Source: Dokdonella fugitiva (lineage in GTDB: Bacteria; Pseudomonadota; Gammaproteobacteria; Xanthomonadales; Rhodanobacteraceae). From it: a stretch of DNA of 64,000 bases. The stretch lies in assembly GCF_004342425.1 (NCBI RefSeq), contig NZ_SLWQ01000010.1:1-64000 (forward strand). The letters run 5' to 3'. A program made the position numbers and the translations under genes. This document shows, in pieces, positions 51,101-58,600 of this stretch. The notes beneath the pieces are model-generated. The model did not search any database. It worked only from the letters and a program-made list of their open reading frames with translations, and was not told where the DNA came from. Every line of letters starts with the position of its first letter. Position 1 is the stretch's first letter.

Positions 51101-51951
51101 CGGGCATGCTGACCGGTAACCTGTTCGGCGTTGCGAACTGGACGGCGCTGCAAGGCCTCGTCGGCTGGCCGGACGTGGCGTTCAACCTGCAGGGCACCAT
51201 CAACTGCGGTGCGCCGTGGCTCTCGCTGGCCCCGACCAGCGGCAGCGCCGCGGGCGGTACTTCGAACCCGGTGACGGTCACGTTCAACAGCACGGGCCTC
51301 GCCGCCGGTACCTACACGGCGAACGCGTGCATCGCGAGCAACGACGTGGCGCATCCGATCACGATGGTTCCAGTGACGCTCACGGTGACCTCCGGTGGTT
51401 CGACCTGCTCCCCGACGCAGCTGTTCGGGGACCCGAGCCTTGAAAACGGCGGCGCGCCGTGGACCGGCACCGACAGCGTCTTCGGTTCGCCGTTCTGCGA
51501 CTCCACCTGTGACGACAGCGGTACGGTCACCGCGCACACGGGCGAAGGCTTCGTGTGGTTCGGCGGCACGACGACGGCGGGCACGGGCAGCTTGAGCCAA
51601 GCGGTCGTGTTCCCGAGTGGCCAGCCGCGCTGGCTCAACTACTGGTTCATCAACCAGCTCGGCGGTGCCACGGGCACGAACGCGACGTTCACGATCAAGA
51701 TCGATGGCAACACCGTTGGTACCGTGGCCCCGGGCGCCGTGAGCTCGGCGTACGAGCCCATGACGCTGGAGATCCCGGCGCAGTACCTCGACGGCAACTC
51801 GCATACGGTGCGCTTCGATTACGCGAAGACAGGCACCGCCCTGCGTGGCGCGATGATCGACGACATCACGCTCGACTGCTCGGCGCAGTCGACGTCGGCC
51901 CCGGCGAGGCCCGTCGGTCCGGTCTCGGCGGCCCTGCGCAGCATGCATTGA
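48145..51951 (+). CDS. Secreted subtilisin-like (S8) serine protease with PA domain and C-terminal modules
   Basis: A 1268-residue exported protease. Signal peptide at about 1-28 and an inhibitor-I9-like propeptide to about 160 (RYIITFSEQGL). The S8 domain has catalytic Asp198 (GVIDTGTN), His249 (GQGHGVH), the oxyanion Asn in ASAGNT, and Ser602 (DSGTSMSSPH). A PA-type insert interrupts it at about 400-550 (VAIIQRGNCNFSEKITNAYN, ARVVIITNN). C-terminal beta modules follow: an Ig-like one near 730-790, one at about 795-1080, and a jelly-roll-like end (about 1085-1250, LSQAVVFPSGQPRWLNYWF). No sorting tail is seen, so it is probably released. The call of protease is firm; substrates are unknown. 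Confidence 0.93.
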   Translation: MKLANVTALASAVGIALVGAGMSSSLEASSPGSDLVAQAGQTDSASGRYIITFSEQGLVAYKGDVAGLARTAPDDRLVMSGASRKFDANSSAARAYKAFLESKRAEHITAIEQALGRPLSIQYTYDVTRNAISAAMSPAEAAMVARLDGVTSVAPVMSKRVNTFRGPTFIGADTIWSGASVPGGAGTRGQGVKVGVIDTGTNIGHPSFTDDASCGFTAANPKLFPRDCNSNNGTICTGTNPNAFDGQGHGVHTSSTAAGNTIDNTVTPAPLLPDGVSMSGVAPCASLYTYKVANSSGGITDDAITAAIQNAIVDQVDVVNFSIGPTCGGGNPWADSLDFLEAEAADVFVAASAGNTRASCTDPTGLVANNGPWMLTVAASTQDQIAAPVLSATGPGTPPAATQNIALIAGNTTLQVDDTEDFDGMALRTYPTNIDGCSATGTFPAGYFNNAVAIIQRGNCNFSEKITNAYNAGARVVIITNNQPGAINMDTTGSPTDVAAFSTYKGPGDALIAFVNANLGPIPLADQVFADGFDGPAGAVGQYRKIAIGQVPGDILAKFSFRGPTQAPYDNLTKPDITGPGVNIYAAFDTASGSYGLDSGTSMSSPHLAGAAALVRAAHPDWTPMEVKSALQTTAKLEGLKDDEVTPWNVDDVGSGRVDLSKAALAGLTLDETAANFEAANPNGGTIDQTQLNLASLRQVRCNGTCSWTRTFKNRLGTTGNWSLSATNPTGYTMSFSPSSFTLAPGATQTVTVTATGTSANIAFGEVTLHEAANQSPDQHLTVAVKGAVPTISVTPTSLTQSQAADTTTTLPLTVANTGGGTLTWNVSATGVGSVWNQPKNSTGGIVSDYSTSDNGGGFTAADFTVSGASTAITKITTFGFDNTNALLSQPTISWRIYSDAPGMPSGNPDTGAGTPVWQFDTAPTGAGVTIAGSGDITLDLAAAGQTLNLPAGTYWLSVFPTYTGPIGPAGSSRWNWSQALLQGGPGMLTGNLFGVANWTALQGLVGWPDVAFNLQGTINCGAPWLSLAPTSGSAAGGTSNPVTVTFNSTGLAAGTYTANACIASNDVAHPITMVPVTLTVTSGGSTCSPTQLFGDPSLENGGAPWTGTDSVFGSPFCDSTCDDSGTVTAHTGEGFVWFGGTTTAGTGSLSQAVVFPSGQPRWLNYWFINQLGGATGTNATFTIKIDGNTVGTVAPGAVSSAYEPMTLEIPAQYLDGNSHTVRFDYAKTGTALRGAMIDDITLDCSAQSTSAPARPVGPVSAALRSMH

Positions 51952-51975
51952 TCGCCATCCGTAACAGGTGATCGA

Positions 51976-52004
51976 GAGGCCTCCTCCGGGAGGCCTCTTT
52001 TTTT
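51976..52004 (+). terminator. Rho-independent terminator after the protease gene
   Basis: GAGGCCTCC (51976-51984) pairs with GGAGGCCTC (51989-51997) around TCCG and is followed by seven T (51998-52004), 24 bases after the stop codon. Textbook intrinsic terminator, closing the protease as a single-gene unit. Confidence 0.95.
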
Positions 52005-52050
52005 CCTCATGGGAAGATGCGAAGCAGTTGCTTCTCCCGTCTGTCGTTGT

Positions 52051-52156
52051 TCCGGCGAAAGCCGGGATCCAGCTCTTGCACGGGCGGGAGCGTCTCGTCC
52101 CGCGGCGCAAGTGGTGGCTTCCCGGTGGCTGCCGTCATTCCCGCGAACGCGGGAAT
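52051..52156. repeat. Two REP-like palindromes in a gene-free spacer
   Basis: The 470 bp between the protease and the next gene hold the terminator above and two REP-like elements. One is TCCGGC-GAAA-GCCGGGA at 52051-52067. The other is the perfect ATTCCCGC-GAAC-GCGGGAAT at 52137-52156. They share the layout of 12164-12183. From about 52160 to 52421 I see no gene or clear regulatory site. Confidence 0.75.
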
Positions 52157-52421
52157 CCATCTTGCTCTTGCTCTTGATATCCAACGGCAACGGAAGGCGC
52201 CGGTAGCCGCGCATGGCTTCTTTCGCCGGAATGCGGATCTTCCAGATCAAGGGTTGGCAGGTCATGAAACGGGCCGTGGGCAGTCGGCTACGGGTGGAGG
52301 CGAAGACGTCGGCGGCGCCTGGCTCATTCGAGCTTCACGGATTGCGCAGGATCGGATGACGTTGGCGGAATCGTTCTCGCGAGCCGTTCCAGCGGGGTGT
52401 CGGTGCGTGCAGGGGAACAAA

Positions 52422-54329
52422 ATGTGTCGGTGGAAATTGAAGTTGATGTTGAGCTTGTCGATCCTCGGTGCGGGGGTGACCGACGATTGCATGGCAAGGC
52501 CTCGATCGCGCGAATTGCCTCGACCGCTGGAAGCGACGAGGCAAGATGTAGAGCTTCTGGTGCATTGGAATCGCGAGCTGCTCGGTAACCTTGGTGTGCG
52601 CGTTTCCGAACCGATCGATTCCGCCGGGCCGCCGAGTGCGGGCTTCGATCGCTTTCGGATCGCATCGACCTCCTTGACCCCGCGCGTGTCTGGAACGAGT
52701 GCCGTCGGACTTGCCAGCGGAGAAATCCGGGTCGTCGGTGGCTACAGGCTTTCGATCGGCACGCGCCTGATCGAGTTGAAAGATTTCGTTCTCCGGCTGC
52801 ACGACGCGGCTCAATCGCAGCTCGATGTCATCTCGTCGAACGGCGAGATCCTGTTTCGTGCCGATCGTGCGATGGTCGAGTCGAGCAATGGGAAGTCCAT
52901 CCAGATCAGCGCAATGGACTTGCGCCTTTCGCGCCGGTTGGCGGAGGAGATAGGCCGCCCAAGCGCCACGGATTGGCAGGTGGCGGCTGCGAGGATCTGG
53001 AACGCCCATACGAGCGTGAGGACGGAGCCTCGGATCGAATGCCCCGCGAGTGATCGATGGCCCGGTCGACCGGTCCCGGAGCATCCGGGAGAAACCTATC
53101 AGGTCGATGTGCTCATGGCGGGGCTCTGGGCGCAATTGACAGGTTGCAGCGACTGCACCGGTCCAGGCGGAAGTGGCCGCATCAAGGTGACGCCCACCAC
53201 GGCGCTTCGCAACAACGTTAATCTCGGCACACTGGTGTCAACCGTCCTCGCTGATTCGAATGGAACGAGCGCGGTACGCTTTGCGGCCGATATTCCTTGG
53301 CGTGCGAAATTCAGCGCGAACTGCCCTCCATACCACAATGATCAGCACCCGATGCTGGTCTGGAATCTCTATCGCCTGGATGCCGATGGTGGACTGCGGC
53401 AAGTCGCCCGTTCCGGTGCAAAACACGCGCACGTCGCTGCGAATGCCTTGTGCGTGGAGAACCCGGGGAGCAACCATGTGCTCGGTCGCGGATGTCAGGA
53501 TGTTTATGGTCCCGGTGACAATGACGCGCCCGATACGCTGGGTCCGCGCTCGGAAGTCATCCCTTCGCGCGGCATCTGGGCCCGATGCGGATCCATCTAC
53601 GACCCAGAGTGCAGCGGAGAGCCGCAGAAATTCCGGGGTTATGACGCTTACACCTATCGCGCCGTGGTCCCGGAGCGCGAGTTCGCTGCGCATCGGGGGG
53701 GGCGTCATGTCCTGGAAGCATGGTATGTCGTCAGGGACGACGTGAATCCTTACAACACGATGATGCACAAGGACATCGTCGCTGTTTGGCAACCGGAGCA
53801 GCATCTATGGACGATCGACGATCGCGCGGCTCCGGTCATCGGTCCCGTCATTGATTCCTGGGTCGATCCCCGCGCCCCGCATCAGGACGAGGCAAACAGC
53901 GAAATCTCCACGCCGAGCGGGCGACTCAAGGCGGCCGTGCGAGTGGTTCGCGAGGAAGACGGGCGTTATCGATACGATTACGCGATCATGAATGTCGATT
54001 TCGCGGCCGTGAAGACGTCCGGTAAGGAGCCCGATCTTCGAATGATCGCGAGTCACGGCATTGAAACATTCGAAGTGGAAACGAGCCGGGGCGCGAAAAT
54101 CGACGCAATGTCATTCGTCGGCGTAGGTGACGCCTACGAGCCGTGGCTTTCGACGTCGACTTCATCGAGCGCACGATGGCGCGCCCCGAGTGGCGACAGC
54201 CTCACGTGGGGAACGCTCTATCGCTTTCGCCTGGTTTCAACAGCAAGCCCGACCAAGCGGCATGGCCGGATTTCCAGTGATCGAAGTGGGCGAAGTGTTT
54301 CCTACGTGTTCGATACCATCGGTCCTTGA
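52422..54329 (+). CDS. Large secreted protein of unknown function
   Basis: A 635-residue protein with a likely signal peptide (MCRWKLKLMLSLSILGAGV). No known domain is recognised. Visible features are a helical N-terminal part (ATRQDVELLVHWNRELLGNL), a central region with many Cys (LTGCSDCTGPGGSG, NALCVENPG, RGCQDVYGPGDND, WARCGSIYDPECSGEPQ) and a His/Asp-rich segment (MMHKDIVAVWQPEQHLW). A long N-terminal extension of the frame runs back through REP repeats and is not believed. ATG 52422 has AGGGGA 6 nt upstream. GC is lower than in the core genes. It is followed in the same direction by two further exported proteins and may form an operon with the RHS gene. Confidence 0.75.
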   Translation: MCRWKLKLMLSLSILGAGVTDDCMARPRSRELPRPLEATRQDVELLVHWNRELLGNLGVRVSEPIDSAGPPSAGFDRFRIASTSLTPRVSGTSAVGLASGEIRVVGGYRLSIGTRLIELKDFVLRLHDAAQSQLDVISSNGEILFRADRAMVESSNGKSIQISAMDLRLSRRLAEEIGRPSATDWQVAAARIWNAHTSVRTEPRIECPASDRWPGRPVPEHPGETYQVDVLMAGLWAQLTGCSDCTGPGGSGRIKVTPTTALRNNVNLGTLVSTVLADSNGTSAVRFAADIPWRAKFSANCPPYHNDQHPMLVWNLYRLDADGGLRQVARSGAKHAHVAANALCVENPGSNHVLGRGCQDVYGPGDNDAPDTLGPRSEVIPSRGIWARCGSIYDPECSGEPQKFRGYDAYTYRAVVPEREFAAHRGGRHVLEAWYVVRDDVNPYNTMMHKDIVAVWQPEQHLWTIDDRAAPVIGPVIDSWVDPRAPHQDEANSEISTPSGRLKAAVRVVREEDGRYRYDYAIMNVDFAAVKTSGKEPDLRMIASHGIETFEVETSRGAKIDAMSFVGVGDAYEPWLSTSTSSSARWRAPSGDSLTWGTLYRFRLVSTASPTKRHGRISSDRSGRSVSYVFDTIGP

Positions 54330-54457
54330 TTGAGTCGCGCTGTGAAAACAGTCGAAGTATCAATCGAGCGCTGGTTGTCATTTGGTCCTTGCGCGATGGT
54401 CCGGCGTAGGTAATTCTGTCGATTGAATCGGGCGGGCGAACGTACAGGGGAGATGAA

Positions 54458-55570
54458 ATGAGGTATGCCTTCGGGTTCGTGGTCATTGCGCTTTTTTTTC
54501 TCGATGCCCACGCTCAATTCGCGCCCGGCTATCTCCCCGCGTATCTCCCCGCGAATTCGCAGATCTCGATGACGCTGTGTGACGCCGCCGCGTCGAGTAC
54601 GGCGTACCCGCACTATTTCCACCTGGCGTTCTCCATGCACGCGGGAGAGACGCGCGACTATTCGCCTAAGCCTCCGGTCTTCGGCGGCGGCGTGGTGGAT
54701 GGCGATACGCCGAACCTGGCCGCGGGTACGCAATGCCAGCCAGTCACGATCAGCACATCAGGCGTGACGTCGACATCGACGTCTTCGGTGATCACCAGTT
54801 CCTGTTACGACTACACGTCGACCGGGGGAGGGCGTGCATGCTCTTCGGCACTCGGGCTCTACACGTTCAGGACACCCGTCGCTCCCAGCGTCACTAAGGC
54901 GCCGGCATCTGTGGGCGTGAGTTTCTCGGGGCCGACGACGGTAGCCGAGACGATCACGCTCAACCCGAACTTCGCTACGTTGACGATCGCTCCCAGCTGC
55001 ACGCAGCAGAATGGCGCCGTCATCACGGTGCAGCCCCATTCGGCCGGAAGCAATATCACGGGCGACGCGGGCACCGCGCAGTTCGACGTCACCACGAACA
55101 TAGGCACGCCTGTTCCGGGCCAGGCGCCGTCCGGCAATTGCATCTTCAGCGTGCCGGCGTCGTCCAATGGCGCGAATGTATCGCTACCCGTGATTGGAAG
55201 CGTGTATCAGCCATCGCTGGCGATCATTTCGCCGACCCTGCCGATCAATCATCCAGGCTCGACGACGATCACCACCAAGGTTTCTCCTTCCTTCGGCGGC
55301 GTCCAGATCGATCAGTCCTGCTCGGTGTCCGGCGGCACGACCATAACCCCGATGACGGCGAACAAGCTAACGTCGAGTAGCGGGCAGGCAGCCTTCACGA
55401 TAAACGTGCAGAACCTCGCCGTGGTGAACCCCAATACGTCCGTCACGCCGACGGCCAGCTGTACCTTTACGGTCCACTCGGGTACGGGTACGGCAATTGC
55501 ATCGTTCTCCACCGGCAATGCCTGTGCATATGGATTGCAGCCGGCACCGCCTGGCTGCGGCAATCCGTAG
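54458..55570 (+). CDS. Secreted Ser/Thr-rich protein with Ig-like repeats, unknown function
   Basis: A 370-residue protein with a signal peptide (MRYAFGFVVIALFFLDAHA). The N-terminal part (20-145) is Cys-containing. From about 150 there are two similar beta-sandwich-like repeats: PASVGVSFSGPTTVAETITL...APSCTQQNG and PSLAIISPTLPINHPGSTTI...DQSCSVSGG. Each has a Cys after the first sheet and a later Cys in a CxF strand (NCIFSVPA, SCTFTVHS). They resemble bacterial Ig-like (Big-type) domains. The ATG has AGGGGAG closely upstream. It lies 76 bp before the RHS gene and may be co-transcribed, so a role as partner or receptor-binding piece of the RHS protein is possible but unproven. Confidence 0.75.
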   Translation: MRYAFGFVVIALFFLDAHAQFAPGYLPAYLPANSQISMTLCDAAASSTAYPHYFHLAFSMHAGETRDYSPKPPVFGGGVVDGDTPNLAAGTQCQPVTISTSGVTSTSTSSVITSSCYDYTSTGGGRACSSALGLYTFRTPVAPSVTKAPASVGVSFSGPTTVAETITLNPNFATLTIAPSCTQQNGAVITVQPHSAGSNITGDAGTAQFDVTTNIGTPVPGQAPSGNCIFSVPASSNGANVSLPVIGSVYQPSLAIISPTLPINHPGSTTITTKVSPSFGGVQIDQSCSVSGGTTITPMTANKLTSSSGQAAFTINVQNLAVVNPNTSVTPTASCTFTVHSGTGTAIASFSTGNACAYGLQPAPPGCGNP

Positions 55571-55646
55571 CGGCGGTTTCGAAAGCTCCTTATGCGCCGA
55601 CCTCTACCAGTGATCGGCAAGGCCAGGAAATTCAGGGGATGTACAC

Positions 55647-58600
55647 ATGAGGATCTTCATGCGCGGCGCGAACTGCGGCCTGTTCGTCTTCTTGGCGCTG
55701 GGTGCGGGCCAAGCGTTTTCACAGACCTGCCCGACCGTGCCCGCGTCCCTGAACTACGGGTACAAGCCGGATACGTCCACCTGCAGGTTCAAGACGCTGG
55801 AGGAAGCAGAAGCCACTCTGCATGCCAGTCCAGCGGGAAGCCCGGCGTCGGGACTTGCATTCACCATTACGCCGAATTTCTTCGCGAGCCCGAACGCCGG
55901 CGCATCATGGGACTATCGACCCAACGGCGCGGTGACGGGAAGCTCAAGCGTGCTCAGGGGGGCGGCGGCGGCCGTTTCTTCGTCGTACTCGCTGTTCGTT
56001 CGTGATTGGACATCTTCGTCCGCTTCGCTTTCCGACCAAGTCACCCAAGCACAAAGCCAGTTCGACGCGACATATGCCGTTCACCCGCAATACTCCTGGA
56101 CGCGCATGGGGGCCGCCACATCGACCAACAATATTTCCGGGCCGCCTTCGCAGGTAACGGGCGTAGGCACCAATCAAGGGTCGCTCATATACCGACCGGC
56201 TTCGAGTACGGCATCGGGCTGGGGTGCGACGGTCAGCATCAACGCTACACAAAACGCGGCGATCCTGTCGGGAGACGAAGGCAGGGATGGCGCGTCGGTC
56301 GAAACGACACAGTCGTTCATCTGGAACGTGCAGCGCACGGACGACATCACGTGTCCGGCCGGCGCGAATGTCTTGCAGGGCGCCACATCCTCCAATGACG
56401 CGTGCGGGACTCCATTCATCAAGAATTTCATTTCGGGGCCTGGTTTCAATCAGACCTCGGGGTCATGTGGCATCGGTGACCCCTGCTATCCGTCGAATGG
56501 CAATAACCTCGTCGTGGAGAAGGTGTTCACGTACGGCCGCATTCCCTTCGAGCTCTACTACAACTCCCTCCGCCAGACGCGCCCCTACAGTTTTATCGAT
56601 CGCAACTGGTCGCATTCGCTCTCCAAGCGGGTAATAACCGAATGGTTCACGGACAACCACATCAGTGGAATCGGCGCCGACAATGCGTCTCCGCAGTCCA
56701 CCACTTTCGTGACCGTGCAGGATGAGCAGGCGCACCAGGAGGTATTTGCCAAGATCACGGATCCGAACTTCCCGTTGGCCGCCGGCACCTATGCATTTCG
56801 CTCGACCAATACGCTCGGTAATGTCCTCATCTTCCAGCCAGCGTCAGGCAACACCCCGCATTTCTGGGAGCTCGACCGTGCCGATGGCGCTATCGAGATT
56901 TACGATAGGACAGGCCGTCTTGCGCAAATCCTCTACCCCGACGACCCGCGTGGGAACCTGACCCTCACGTACCTGGGGCCTCCGCTGCCTACCGTTCCCG
57001 TGTACAACTCATCGGCAGTGCCGACGGACGAGGCATTCTGGCGCCTTGGCCAGGTGACCGACGGCACAGGCCGCTATGTCACTTTCACGTACTCGAACGA
57101 TCAATATCTGTGGTTGACGGACGTCACTGCCGACGATGGAACGGCACTGGCGCATTTCGACTACGACAGCGCCCATCGCCTGAACAAGCTGACGTTCGCG
57201 GATCTCAGCTTTCGCCAGTACTTGTACAACGAGGCAGCGAATATCTTCGGCGGCGCCACGCCCCCTGCAGGCATCGTCGGCTACTGGTTGACCGGTACGC
57301 TGGACGAAATGGGGCGGCGCTTCAGCACGTACAAGTACGACGACTGGGGACGCGTCGTCGCCAACTGGCATGGCCCGAACGCCGAGAAGGTGACGCTGTC
57401 CTATTCGTCCGACGCGACCGATTCGAGTGCCACCGCGACATTGGCGAGTGGGCGCCAGGTGACTTACAACTATCTGGCAGGAGCACCCTATCGCCACATG
57501 GCGAGCCGCACGGATACCAGCGGCGCATCGGAATCCTTCGCCTACTACGATGTCGCCAATGCGGCGGCGTTCACCCGCTTGCGCCAGAAGACGGATCGCA
57601 ACGGCAATATCACGAAGTTCGAGTATGACGCGGCGGCGGTTCACGTGAGTGCCCGCGTCCAGGCCTACAACACGCCACAGCAACGGCGCGTCGAAACGGA
57701 TTGGGACCTCACGGCAAACCGGGTTCTGGAAGAACGCATCATCCCGCAGCCGAACAACAGCACCAACACGGTGCCCGATGCCAAGACGACCTATGCGTAT
57801 GATCCCGCGACCGGCCGGCAGGTTTCGGTCACGCGAGCAAACCTCACGGATGGAACCATCCGGAAGACGCAGCGCACCTACTGCTCGGTCACCGACACCG
57901 CCGCGACGGGCTGTGTAGCGGGCTACCTCAAACTGGTCGATGGGCCGCGATCGGACCTGATCGATCAGACGACCTATGCCTACTACACGTCGACGGACCT
58001 CTCGGGTTGCGCGAGTGGCCCTTCCGGTGCCTGTCACCATGCCGGGGATCTGTATTCGGAAACCAATGCCCTCGGTCAGGCGAGCTATTTCCTCGCATAC
58101 GACAAGTACGGACACCCGACGCGCACGAAGGACATCAACGGCGTCATCAGCGACTACCAGTATTCCGCGCGTGGCTGGCTCACCGACAAGATCGTTCGTG
58201 TGAACGCCAATGGCACGCCCGCCGTGGGGGACGCGACCACGCACGTAGAGTACGACCTGTCCGGCCTGGTGAAGAAGGTCACCGACCCGGACGGCGTGTA
58301 CCTTTCGTATACGTATGACGACGCCCATCGATTGACGAGGATCACGGATCGCGCGAACGCGACCATCGACTACTGCCCGAGCGGCGCAGGCAGCCCGACG
58401 TGCCTCGATCCCCTTGGCCACCGCTTGATCGAGGTCACCAAAGACAGCTCCCAGAGCCAGAAGCGCAAGCTCTCGCGTGCCTATGACGCCTTGGGACGCC
58501 TGCAGCAGCTGAACAATGCTGCGGGCGCATCCGTGGTCGCATTCGGCGCTACGGGCTACGACGCAAACGGCAATCCGCTCCTCTCGACGGACGGACGTGG

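Noticed and set aside
48127..52110. Open frame of 1327 codons on the minus strand
   Set aside because: Antisense of the subtilisin-like protease, whose catalytic triad is clear on the plus strand.
52017..52421. N-terminal extension of the 635-residue secreted protein
   Set aside because: The extension is translated REP-like repeat and spacer DNA; a good ribosome site and a signal peptide mark ATG 52422.
57009..58421. Open frame of 470 codons on the minus strand inside the RHS gene
   Set aside because: Antisense of YD repeats, no domain and no ribosome site.
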